Of a stretch of 64,000 nucleotides of DNA, positions 51,382-64,000 are shown in pieces; positions within the stretch are counted from its first letter, which is position 1, and each line of letters starts with the position of its first letter. Source of the DNA: CAVSUB01 sp963816725 (GTDB taxonomy: Bacteria; Acidobacteriota; Vicinamibacteria; Vicinamibacterales; 2-12-FULL-66-21); the NCBI GenBank assembly GCA_963816725.1, contig CAWFMC010000007.1, forward strand, positions 310,001 through 374,000, given 5' to 3'. Below the pieces are notes generated by a model. That model saw nothing but the letters and a program-made list of their open reading frames with translations, was not told the DNA's origin and did not search any database. The translations under genes and the position numbers were made by a program.

Positions 51382-51945
51382 CTATTTGGCTGGCGGCGTG
51401 GGTGCCGGGACCAGATTCTTCACCGGCTTCAGGGTCTTCAGATAGGCGAAGACCGCCTTGAGGTCATCGTCGTTCAGCTTGCCAATCGTCTGCCAGGGCA
51501 TGGGCGGCAGGATCGGCCGTCCCGTTCCCATGTGCTTGCCGTTCCGGATCGCGCCGACGAACATCTGCTCGCTCCACGCGCCGAGGCCGGTCGTTACATC
51601 CGGTGTCAGGTTGGCTGCGTAGCTCCGGCCCCAGGGTCCTGACCAGGCCGTCAGATCCCAGGTGACCACCGCCGCCCAGGGCCCTTCTGCGAGCTGCGGC
51701 GGCGCCGGAAGATTGGTCTCGGCCGCGAAACCCGAGAGGAGACGGGTGGGATCGATCTCGGGGCCGTTGGCTCCCATCTTCTTCGGCGAGTGGCAATCGT
51801 GGCATCCGCCGCTATCGACGATGTACTTCCCGCGCGCGACCGGCGTTGTTGCGGGTCCCTGCGCGGCCAGGTCGCCGTCCAAGGCGGCGCCGCACACCAG
51901 CACTCCGGCGAGCACGCCGGTTCTCATCGTTTTGCCGAGACTCAT
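51382..51945 (-). CDS. Periplasmic monohaem c-type cytochrome
   Basis: 187 residues; the ATG follows GGAGG by seven bases. Signal peptide (MRTGVLAGVLVCGAALDGDL), then the haem site GGCHDCHSPK at 48-52 and an axial Met candidate in MPWQTIGKLNDDDLKAVFAY, the C-terminal helix typical of class I cytochromes. The segment NLTPDVTTGLGAWSEQMF is shared with the cytochrome subunit of alcohol/aldehyde dehydrogenases. Electron carrier of the periplasm; partner unknown. Convergent with the exonuclease gene (10-base gap). Confidence 0.92.
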   Translation of the reverse strand: MSLGKTMRTGVLAGVLVCGAALDGDLAAQGPATTPVARGKYIVDSGGCHDCHSPKKMGANGPEIDPTRLLSGFAAETNLPAPPQLAEGPWAAVVTWDLTAWSGPWGRSYAANLTPDVTTGLGAWSEQMFVGAIRNGKHMGTGRPILPPMPWQTIGKLNDDDLKAVFAYLKTLKPVKNLVPAPTPPAK

Positions 51946-52128
51946 CTCTCTGCCTCCATGGTTCGCTCGTGCCCCACGCTCAGGGCGCGGCGATTATGGA
52001 TCACCTGGAGGAGTGATGGAGACCCAGCACGCGGAGCTGGTGCTCGTTCATGGCCGCCACGTACGACAGGCCGCCGCTTGCAGGGTCTTACGCAGCGAAG
52101 GGCGGCCGGTCACAGCGCTCGTCCGTAG

Positions 52129-52263
52129 AAAAGGCTGCTGTTTGCACAGCGGCGGTACGTGGAAAAGGCCGCTGTTTGCACAGCGGCGGTACGTGGAAAA
52201 GGCCGCTGTTTGCACAGCGGCGCGTACAGTAGAAAAAGGCCGCTGTTTGCACAGCGGCCTTTT
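52129..52263 (-). terminator. Four tandem rho-independent terminators closing the rRNA operon
   Basis: Four near-identical units at 52129-52153, 52163-52187, 52197-52221 and 52233-52263, spaced 34, 34 and 37 bases. Each contains the dyad GCCGCTG-TTTGCA-CAGCGGC; on the minus strand every stem is followed by TTTT or TTTTT, and the first one met by polymerase (52233-52263) also has an A run before it, making it bidirectional. The unit furthest downstream has one stem change (GGCTGCTG). They start about 15 bases after the 5S end. The rest of the gap, 51946-52128, shows nothing. Confidence 0.9.
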
Positions 52264-52277
52264 GGGCGAGAAATAAT

Positions 52278-52393
<116 letters not shown>

Positions 52394-52702
52394 AAAGGTG
52401 CCTGCGAGCTTGCCACAGCCGCAGGCCTAATCGTGTTCTGCCTGGGGTTTCCTCCTCCGCCCGCGTGCTCGACACGGGCTCCGGCGACAGGCCCGCTGAC
52501 GGGCGTGTGTACCGTAGCGCCGAAGGCGCGAAGGTGGAATCGTCCCAGACAATCTGTAAAGAGCGTCGCGCCGGCGCGGGCCGGCGGCAACTGAATATCC
52601 TGCAAACGGTAGTTTCTTCGTTCCACGGTCGCCACCCGGAGGCGGCGGCACACGCAGCTGAATGCGTGCACTGTTCTCTCGATGAAGAGAGAAGAGAGAT
52701 TA
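52394..52702 (-). other. 23S-5S spacer
   Basis: A spacer of about 310 bases without tRNA or protein gene. At 52588-52615 it carries the 3' half of the 28-base pre-23S processing stem. Directly around 52680 is GAGAGAAGAGAGA-type purine-rich sequence close to the 23S 3' end. Confidence 0.8.
52588..52615 (-). repeat. 3' arm of the pre-23S processing stem
   Basis: The 28 bases here are the exact reverse complement of 55784-55811. In the transcript the two arms flank the 23S rRNA and would pair into a perfect 28-base helix, the kind of long stem cut by RNase III in other bacteria. Its core includes CTGAATATCCTGCAAACGGT (plus strand). Confidence 0.9.
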
Positions 52703-55691
<2,989 letters not shown>

Positions 55692-55783
55692 ATAGAAACT
55701 CGAGACTAACGCCGGCGCTCGCCAGCTCGCGCTGACAGCCGCCCGCGATAGTCCCTTGCACACTGCGTGTGTGTGGTCGGAAA

Positions 55784-55811
55784 AAACTACCGTTTGCAGG
55801 ATATTCAGTTG
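55784..55811 (-). repeat. 5' arm of the pre-23S processing stem
   Basis: Exact reverse complement of 52588-52615, 93 bases before the 23S 5' end. It is immediately preceded in the transcript by the boxA-like motif GGTTCTTTGA (complement of 55812-55821). Perfect 28-base pairing with the 3' arm; one more G-U pair is possible at the outer end. Confidence 0.9.
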
Positions 55812-55943
55812 TCAAAGAACCGTGTGAAGCGTCAGCCCGCACCGGAGTGCCGGCCGATGGAAGACCGCTCGCGCGGCCGCTTCCTTCCACATCTATTCTG
55901 CCAGCCGCAGCCCGCTTCCGCGTCGGCTCCGGCGGCAAGAACC

Positions 55944-56019
55944 TGGTGGAGAATACCGGGCTCGAACCGGTGACCTCCTGGTTGCAAACCAGGCGCTCTC
56001 CCAGCTGAGCTAATTCCCC
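55944..56019 (-). tRNA. tRNA-Ala (anticodon UGC)
   Basis: The minus strand gives a 76-base cloverleaf: acceptor GGGGAAT pairing with ATTCTCC (one G-U), D arm GCTCAGCTGGGAGAGC, anticodon stem-loop CCTGGTTTGCAACCAGG with anticodon TGC, T arm CACCGGTTCGAGCCCGGT, discriminator A and encoded CCA. Located in the 16S-23S spacer, the usual place for alanine tRNA. Confidence 0.97.
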
Positions 56020-56143
56020 GAATCGTCGTGATGGCAGTGTCAGTCGCGCGAGATGAAGGCAGGCAAACCAGGCAGGTTCGTCAACGACCCCATCGCGCCT
56101 TAAGCACTACGCAATACGCACCCCTTGAAGACGGTTGCGAAAT

Positions 56144-56220
<77 letters not shown>

Positions 56221-56239
56221 AAATCTCCACAGAGCCTAT

Positions 56240-56259
56240 CCACCACGTTTCAAAGAACC
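56240..56259 (-). promoter_or_regulatory. boxA-like antitermination motif between 16S and tRNA-Ile
   Basis: The minus strand reads GGGTTCTTTGAAAC, near the NusB/NusE boxA pattern. Very similar copies precede 16S (GGTTCTTTGAAAAC, complement of 58218-58231) and 23S (GGTTCTTTGACAAC, complement of 55808-55821). Three spaced copies along the transcript fit rRNA antitermination; the binding itself is inferred. Confidence 0.6.
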
Positions 56260-56289
56260 CGGCCTTGCCTCGGCAAGACGGACTCTCTC

Positions 56290-56308
56290 AAAACTAAATA
56301 GAACGTGC
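56290..56308 (-). repeat. 3' arm of the pre-16S processing stem
   Basis: The 19 bases AAAACTAAATAGAACGTGC (plus strand) are the exact reverse complement of 58205-58223. The arms bracket the 16S gene at about 95 bases from its 3' end and 250 bases from its 5' end, so the transcript can form the 16S loop cut by RNase III. Confidence 0.88.
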
Positions 56309-56398
56309 GCGCACGACCTGTCGACTACCAGATCGATCATTTTCAAGTGCGTCGGCTCGACCCCGCGCTGACGCGCGGTGCCGGAGCTTCGGCGACTC

Positions 56399-57954
<1,556 letters not shown>

Positions 57955-58277
57955 AAGTGGTTCGCCCCGCCCCCACGCCTTACAGCGCGACGGCGAGCAA
58001 AAACCGTTTAACGCTGAGCGCCTGTTGATTTGGCTTCTCTTGCGTTGTTCAGTTCGTCAAGTTATGGGTGGTTCGCAGCCGGCCGCCAGTGGTGAACTAC
58101 ACCTCCGACACCCGGGTTGCACTGCGCCACCCGCTGATACTCGACGGGCTGTCCGACTCCACCTCACACCTTGCGGTGCTCGGCTTCGTCAAGACAATGT
58201 GCTTGCACGTTCTATTTAGTTTTCAAAGAACCGACTTGCCCGCGCTCCCCATCAGCTTTCTTGTCGTCTGGGGAACC
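57955..58277 (-). other. rRNA operon leader
   Basis: About 320 bases between the inferred transcription start near 58277 and the 16S 5' end. It contains boxA (complement of 58218-58231) overlapping the 5' arm of the 16S stem (58205-58223), then GC-rich sequence with no open frame of credible composition. Confidence 0.75.
58205..58223 (-). repeat. 5' arm of the pre-16S processing stem
   Basis: Exact 19-base reverse complement of 56290-56308. In the transcript it directly follows, and partly overlaps, the boxA-like GGTTCTTTGAAAAC. Confidence 0.88.
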
Positions 58278-58282
58278 TTGCA

Positions 58283-58311
58283 ATCTTACTAACCGCGCCC
58301 GCGACTGTCAA
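58283..58311 (-). promoter_or_regulatory. Sigma70-type promoter of the rRNA operon
   Basis: On the minus strand TTGACA (complement of 58306-58311), a 17-base spacer and TAAGAT (complement of 58283-58288) form a near-consensus promoter, with the start expected around 58275-58277. It lies about 325 bases before the 16S 5' end and about 50 bases before boxA. The upstream sequence (58312-58574) has no gene; an AAAAG run just upstream of the -35 is modest as an UP element. Confidence 0.85.
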
Positions 58312-58574
58312 CCGCTTTTCTCGGCTCCGGCACTTTTTTCTTGCCGGCCCCGCTGTCCCTCTCGCTGCGCTCACCGACCGCTGTTGACCGCCGACGCGCT
58401 GCCCAACATCACGCCGTATCGAACGGCCGGTTGCTGGATCCCGCGAAGCGGCTGGAAGCGATCTGAAGGGCGAACCTGAAGGAACGGTCTTGCGGGTCGC
58501 GCTCGGTAAAGAGAAATATACGGCCCCGACCCGCGCGTGTCAACCCCTCGCCGACATCTTCGTGAAGATTCCTG

Positions 58575-59811
58575 CTACCGGACCACCAGGCGGTGCGCGT
58601 GCCGCCCGATCTGCAGCACATACGACTCGCCGCGGCTCAGCTCCGCTTGCTGAAGCCCCTGCGGGTCGGTGATCTTCCTGCCATTCAGACGCACCGCGCC
58701 CTGCGCGAGTTTCCGGTCCGCGTCCCCACCGGATGTGCGCCAGTTTCAAGCCCACCAGAAGATAGCGCCAAGCCTTCGGCTCGTCCGGCAGCGTCCACTC
58801 GAGCGCCGGCAGCTCGTCGAGGCTGAGCTCCTTCTTCGCGAACCGCCGCTCGAACTCGTCGGCGGCCGTCCGGGCTGCGTCGGCGCCGTGGAAGTCAGCC
58901 GTGATCGCCGCCGCCAGATCCGCCTTCGCCTGCTTCGGATGCAGCGTCCCCTTCGAAACCGCACCGCGTTTCTCGAGCACGGCCTCAGGCGTTAGGTCGG
59001 TCAGCAGCACGTAGTAGCGCCACATCAGGTCGTCCGAAATCGACATCAGCTTGCCGAACATCTCCGTCGCCGAATCGGTCACGCCGACGTAATTGCCCAG
59101 GCTCTTGGACATCTTCTCGACGCCGTCAAGCCCCTCGAGCAGCGGCGTCGTCATCACCACCTGCGGCTCGAGGCCGAACGCCGGCATGATGTCCCGCCCG
59201 ACGTTCAGGTTGAACAGCTGATCGGTGCCCCCGAGCTCGACATCTGCGGACAAATACACGGAGTCGTAGGCCTGCGCCAGCGGATAGAGGAACTCGTGCA
59301 CGCCGATCGGCTGGCCGGCCTCGAAGCGCGTCTTGAAGTCGCGACGCTCCATCATCTGCGCCACGTTGTACTTGGCCGCGAGCTTCACCCACCCGGCGCT
59401 GCCAAGCGGCTCGAGCCACTCGCTGTTGAAGCGGACCTCCGTCCTTGCCGGGTCGAGAATCTTGAAAATCTGCGTCTTGTACGTCTCGGCGTTCCGGTCG
59501 ATCTCGTCCTGGGTCAGCGGCGGCCGCGTCTTCGACCGTCCGGTCGGGTCGCCGATGAGCGCGGTGAACGATCCCACGACGTAGATCACCCGGTGCCCGA
59601 GATCCTGGAAGTGCTTCATCTTCCTGATGAGGACCGTGTGCCCCAGGTGAAGATCCGGAGCCGTCGGATCGAACCCCACCTTCACGACCAGCGGAGGGCC
59701 GCCGTTCGCGAAGCGCTCCAGCTTGGCTTTGAGCTCGCCGGCGCGGACCACGTCCACGCAGCCCTTGGTGAGATACGCGAGTTGCTCGTCTACAGACATC
59801 GGTAGTGACAT
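58575..59811 (-). CDS. tyrS: Tyrosyl-tRNA synthetase, interrupted by one +1 shift near the S4 domain
   Basis: Restored length about 411 residues. Start ATG at 59811 (a second ATG at 59799 is possible). Class I signature VGFDPTAPDLHLGHTVLIRK (HLGH), tyrosine site YDSVYLSADVELGGTDQLFN, and KMSKS in DGVEKMSKSLGNYVG. The catalytic domain reads to YLLVGLKLA. One base must then be skipped near 58736-58738 to continue as TSGGDADRKLAQGAVRLNGR and HRLVVR, the S4-like tRNA-binding domain, ending at TAG (58575-58577). As an essential single-copy-type gene it is probably intact in life. Lies upstream of the rRNA operon, same strand. Confidence 0.92.
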
Positions 59812-59904
59812 CGACACCCGGGCCGTTTCGGCCCGCCCGGCCAACACGGCTGCGCGCCCGGCAACTATAGCGGGATCGCAGCCCGCGCTAACATAGGCTG
59901 GACG

Positions 59905-60786
59905 ATGGACAGCCGCGCTCGCCGGCCGACCGGAATCGAGCGCCGTGATTTCCTCAAGGGATGTGCGGCCGCGGGCATCGGCGCGCTTGCCGGCGCCGGC
60001 GCGCACGGCTTCCTGTACGAGCGCCACCACGTCGAGCTGACCCGCGCCACGCTGCCCGCGTCGGGATGGGCCGAGGGCCTCGCCGGACTCCGCATCGGGT
60101 TCCTGACCGACCTCCACCGCAGCGAGACGGGCACCCGCGAGATCAGCGCCCGGGCGGTCGACCTGCTCATGCAGGAGCGCCCGGACTTGATCGTCCTGGG
60201 CGGCGACTACGTGACCCAGGCCGACCCTGCCTACGTCACCCCCGCCGCCGAGGTGCTGTCCGGGTTGTCGGCCCCGGCCGGAGTGTTCGCGGTCCTCGGG
60301 AATCACGACGACGACCACGACATGGCCGCGGCGTTGAACGCGACGGGCGTCACCGTGCTGCGCGATGCCCGCACCCAGATCCGCGTCCGGGGTGAGCCGC
60401 TGGACCTCGTGGGCATCCGCTACTGGACCCACCGCATCGAGGACATCGCCAAACTCCTGCGTGGCGCCTCCCCGAACGTCGCACTGCTCGCGCACACCCC
60501 CAAGCGCCTGATCGAAGCGGCGACCCTGGCCATTCCAGTGGTCATCAGCGGCCACACCCACGGCGGCCAGATCGTCATGCCCGGCCTCGGCCCGATCGCG
60601 GCGCGCGGGTTCCCGGTCATTGCCGGTCCCGGCAAGCGCGCGAACACCTCGATCTTCGTCAGCCGCGGCGTCGGCACGGTCTACGTTCCGGTGCGCCTGA
60701 ACTGCCCGCCGGAAGTCGTCATCCTGACGATACAGCCGGTCCGATCGCCGCCTGACCTGAGTCCGGCGCCGGACATTTCCGCTTGA
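59905..60786 (+). CDS. Tat-exported metallophosphoesterase (YkuE/YaeI-like)
   Basis: 293 residues. Twin-arginine signal ERRDFLKGCAAAGIGALAGA. Calcineurin-like phosphoesterase domain with the five usual motifs: RIGFLTDLHRS (DxH), VLGGDYV (GD), VLGNHDDDHD (GNHD), LLAHTPKR and VISGHTHGGQIVMPG (GHTHxGQ). The second metal site is complete. Relatives hydrolyse lipid phosphates such as UDP-diacylglucosamine or act on outer-membrane lipids; the substrate here is unknown. Divergent from tyrS with a 93-base gap. Confidence 0.94.
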   Translation: MDSRARRPTGIERRDFLKGCAAAGIGALAGAGAHGFLYERHHVELTRATLPASGWAEGLAGLRIGFLTDLHRSETGTREISARAVDLLMQERPDLIVLGGDYVTQADPAYVTPAAEVLSGLSAPAGVFAVLGNHDDDHDMAAALNATGVTVLRDARTQIRVRGEPLDLVGIRYWTHRIEDIAKLLRGASPNVALLAHTPKRLIEAATLAIPVVISGHTHGGQIVMPGLGPIAARGFPVIAGPGKRANTSIFVSRGVGTVYVPVRLNCPPEVVILTIQPVRSPPDLSPAPDISA

Positions 60787-60817
60787 CGCCGAGCCTGTCG
60801 GCGGCGTTATTTTTGAT

Positions 60818-60842
60818 TACTCAAAATTAATGATTTGAGCTA
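60818..60842. promoter_or_regulatory. AT-rich dyad before the methyltransferase-like gene
   Basis: CTCAAA (60820-60825) and TTTGAG (60834-60839) flank the 8-base spacer ATTAATGA within an AT-rich island (60808-60848) that stands out in this GC-rich DNA. It lies about 20 bases before the start codon at 60863 and before the GGAG ribosome site. It looks like an operator over a promoter; the regulator is not identified. Confidence 0.4.
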
Positions 60843-60862
60843 CTGAATAGGAGAGCCGAGAC

Positions 60863-61515
60863 ATGCCCCCTCGCCTTCGTCCGGTGCTGATGCTGGTCGT
60901 TGCCGCCGCGCTGACCCTCGGCCTGAGCGGCCGATGGCTGGATCCGTGGCTGCTGGGCCTGGCTGCTGGTCTGGACGGCTGGCTTCGCCTACGGGATTGG
61001 CTCGATCGGCGAGGAGCTCGCGCGAGAACGCTTCACGCCGCCCGAGCCCGGCGCTGACCGCATCGCACTCCGCTTCATCCGCCTCACCGCCCTCGCCCAC
61101 ATCGTCGTCGGCGCGCTCGACGCGGGGCGCTGGCACGTGCTCGCGGTCCCGACGCCGCTCCGCGCCGCGGGACTGGCCGGGATGGGACTATTCGGCGGCG
61201 CTGGTGTTCAGGGCGATGATCGCCAACCGCTACTTCTCGGCGGTGGTGCGGGTCCAGCGAGACCGCGGCCATCGGGTCATCGACGCGGGGCCGTACGCCA
61301 TGGTGCGTCACCCCGGATACCTGGGGATGATGCTGTCGGTGCCGTGCAGCGGACTCGTGCTCGGGTCGTGGCTCGCGGTCGGACTGGGGCTGCTCTACTC
61401 TGCGCTGATCCTGCGTCGCGTGATGTTCGAGGACGCGTTCCTGCGCGCCAATCTCGACGGCTACGCCGACTATCGCTCGCGCGTGCCGTATCGGCTCGTT
61501 CCCGGACTCTGGTGA
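60863..61515 (+). CDS. Isoprenylcysteine carboxyl methyltransferase-like membrane protein, two +1 shifts
   Basis: Restored length 217 residues. ATG at 60863 after TAGGAGAG. Frame one gives MPPRLRPVLMLVVAAALTLG and a first membrane helix. One extra base around 60960-60990 moves to AGFAYGIGSIGEELARERFT and PGADRIALRFIRLTALAHIV. A second extra base (a G in TTCGGCGGCG, near 61190-61200) moves to ALVFRAMIANRYFSAVVRVQ and DAGPYAMVRHPGYLGMMLSV. The latter holds the family's RHPxYxG cofactor motif, with Glu in FEDAFL and the end YRLVPGLW. Four to five membrane helices. Its 3' end overlaps the end of purN by 46 bases on the opposite strand. Confidence 0.75.
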
Positions 61516-62153
61516 GGCGCCACGAACCGCCGGCCCTTCAACGTCCAGCCGCCGTCGAGCACGGTCTGGACGGCTGACGGGTAGAGACGATGCTCCTCGA
61601 CCAGGATGCGCGCTGACAGACTCTCCACCGTGTCGTCCGGCTCGACCCTCACGACGGCCTGGTGCACGATCGGGCCGGCGTCGAGGTCGCGCGTGACGAG
61701 GTGTACCGTCGCACCCGAAAAGCACACGCCGTGCTCGAGCGCCTGACGCTGCGCGTCGACGCCGGGGAATGCCGGCAGGAGCGACGGGTGGATGTTGAGG
61801 ATCGCGTTTGGAAAGGCGTCGAGCAGCGGCGTCCCGACGAGCCGCATGAACCCGGCCAGGCACACCAGCCGGACACCGCGGTCCAGCAACGCCATCGCGA
61901 TCGCGCGGTCGAACGCATCACGCGAGGAGAACGTCCGGTGATCGAGGACGACCGTCTCGATGCCGCCGGCCTCGGCCCGGGCCAGGCCGGCCGCCCCGGG
62001 GCGGTTCGAGATCACGACGGCGATCCGGGCCCTGAGCTCGCCGCGGGCGATCGCGTCGATGAGCGCCTGAAGGTTGCTGCCCCGGCCGGAGATCAGCACC
62101 CCAATCTGTGGACGGCCGCCGGCCGTGCTCGAGGCCATCGCCGGCTGGATCAT
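61470..62153 (-). CDS. purN: Phosphoribosylglycinamide formyltransferase
   Basis: 227 residues from the ATG at 62153, 8 bases after the purM stop. Transfers formyl from 10-formyl-tetrahydrofolate to GAR, the third step of purine synthesis. Motifs: IGVLISGRGSNLQALIDAIA (phosphate loop), VVISNRPGAAGL, CLAGFMRLVG, catalytic ILNIHPSLLPAFPGVDAQRQ (Asn, His), HLVTRDLDAGPIVHQAVVRV (Asp). A normal length plus a short divergent C-terminal tail that overlaps the convergent methyltransferase-like gene. Confidence 0.96.
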   Translation of the reverse strand: MIQPAMASSTAGGRPQIGVLISGRGSNLQALIDAIARGELRARIAVVISNRPGAAGLARAEAGGIETVVLDHRTFSSRDAFDRAIAMALLDRGVRLVCLAGFMRLVGTPLLDAFPNAILNIHPSLLPAFPGVDAQRQALEHGVCFSGATVHLVTRDLDAGPIVHQAVVRVEPDDTVESLSARILVEEHRLYPSAVQTVLDGGWTLKGRRFVAPHQSPGTSRYGTRER

Positions 62154-62161
62154 CGGATCAT

Positions 62162-63185
<1,024 letters not shown>

Positions 63186-63234
63186 GTGGGTTTCGGAGGG
63201 ATGGCGCCGGACGGCCGGCCCGGTCAGCGGGCGG

Positions 63235-64000
63235 TCAGAACTCGAGCTTGCGAATGAGAGCTTCACACACCGCGCGCGCCGGTGAACCCGCGGGCGCCTG
63301 CCAGTAGGCCCGTCGCACCGTCACGAAGAAGCGCTCTTCCTCGAAGTCCTCCTCGAGCATGTCGAACGCCTCCCGCAGCATGTCCGCGCCCGGTTCGAGC
63401 ATCCCCTGGCGCCTGGAGCACCTTCAGCATCACCGCGGTGTTGCGCAAGGCGACGGTACCGAGTGAGAGCACGATGGCGGCGCGCGCCGGATCGCTGCGT
63501 CGGCGCGCCCTGCTGGATCAGCTCCACGGCCGCTGCCTCGTGGCCCGACTCGGCGAGAGAGGCCAGCGCCGCAGCCGACGCGCGGAGCAGCTCCTGGAAC
63601 CCAATCGTCCCGATCGCGAACTTCAAGGTCTGGGCGAGATAGGCCTGATGCGACTCGCAGTTCACGCCGAGCAGGCAAATCGCCGCGGCAACGGCCGGCT
63701 GCGACTCGCGCGGCGCGGTTCGCTGCAAACCCGCGAGAACCGGCAGCGACGCCTTGTCGCCGATCTTGCCGAGCGCGATCGCGGCATCGATCTGAAGCGG
63801 CCCGTCGAGTCTTCGCGACCTCGGTGATCGGCCCCACGGCATAGGTCGCCTTGTAGTCGCCGAGCGCCTCGATCAGCGCACTGCGGAAATAGGCCTGCCC
63901 CTTCATGACCTGCCCGGCCATCGCCTCTTTGACCTTCGGGTCAGTGCCGTAGGCCGCCAGCGCGCGGGTCAGGGCAGGCCGCACGAACTCGGAGGACTCG
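63235..64000 (-). CDS. HEAT-repeat protein (N-terminus off the window), three +1 shifts
   Basis: The 3' part of a gene entering from the right edge. Concatenating four frames gives a continuous α-solenoid: RPALTRALAAYGTDPKVKEA and YFRSALIEALGDYKATYAVG; then DGPLQIDAAIALGKIGDKAS and PAVAAAICLLGVNCESHQAY; then SDPARAAIVLSLGTVALRNT; then GMLEPGADMLREAFDMLEED and ARAVCEALIRKLEF to the TGA at 63235. The shifts fall near 63808-63813, 63499-63508 and 63406-63414, each needing one base skipped. Repeats of about 30-40 residues with paired helices fit HEAT/ARM. Function unknown; 49 bases upstream of purM. Confidence 0.7.

Noticed and set aside
52129..52263. CRISPR-like array of regularly spaced repeats
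   Set aside because: Spacers are about 9-13 bases and similar to each other, each repeat is a hairpin followed by T residues, and no cas genes exist nearby.
52020..52276. Open frames with repeated AAVCTAA / CLHSGG peptides
   Set aside because: They are translations of the four tandem terminator units.
58736..58738. Programmed +1 frameshifting in tyrS
   Set aside because: No slippery codon plus stop arrangement as in prfB is seen, and the shift sites in the different genes share no motif.

Overview
The window is GC-rich bacterial chromosome, most likely from an Acidobacteriota of the Vicinamibacteria (subdivision 6) type. This is an inference from the 16S rRNA (for example the G8 run after the 530 loop), the VWFA-related secreted protein at the left edge, the VPS10/sortilin-like propeller protein, the PEGA and bactofilin proteins, and paired sodium:solute symporters. 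No phage, insertion sequence, CRISPR array or plasmid gene was seen.

Layout. 1-7 kb: edge of a VWFA-related protein, an orphan RND-type membrane-fusion protein, a response regulator/histidine kinase pair and an RsbU-like phosphatase. 7-16 kb: envelope and secreted proteins (PEGA, sortilin-like propeller, di-haem peroxidase, TPR, YceI), a stomatin/NfeD pair and a lipocalin. 16-29 kb: almost all on the minus strand: a symporter, MsrA, a four-gene glycosylation operon (GT-C, GT2, methyltransferase, epimerase) behind an SPFH/zinc-ribbon pair, and an envelope quality-control group (MsrB, a catalytically dead HtrA relative, a multi-PDZ HtrA). 29-51 kb: aldo/keto reductase, FN3 protein, a second symporter with a small membrane partner, a phosphoesterase/outer-membrane-protein pair, a three-subunit molybdenum hydroxylase, YpfJ-type peptidase, MATE exporter, VOC and DinB proteins, bactofilin, a secreted kinase-fold protein, oligopeptidase, a degenerate serine hydrolase, a porin-like barrel and a 5'-3' exonuclease. 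52-58.3 kb: a complete rRNA operon on the minus strand (16S, tRNA-Ile, tRNA-Ala, 23S, 5S) with a consensus promoter, boxA-like motifs, RNase III-type processing stems and four tandem terminators. 58.5-64 kb: tyrS, a Tat-exported metallophosphoesterase, an isoprenylcysteine-methyltransferase-like protein, purN, purM and a HEAT-repeat protein.

Two features cut across the window. First, at least nine intergenic spacers are filled with short degenerate words (GGTTCGA, GGTTCATG, GGGACC/GGTTCAGG, CAGGCTACGGG, GGAAGCTG). Most have G-rich words in the left arm and their reverse complements in the right arm, giving long imperfect palindromes. They sit between divergent, convergent and co-directional genes alike and match no repeat family I know; this is the best candidate here for something undescribed. 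Second, five genes (xdhB-like, tyrS, the methyltransferase-like gene, purM, the HEAT-repeat gene) can be restored by removing single bases, eight in all and every one a +1 shift. Seven of these lie in the last 5.3 kb, which points to sequence error rather than pseudogenes.
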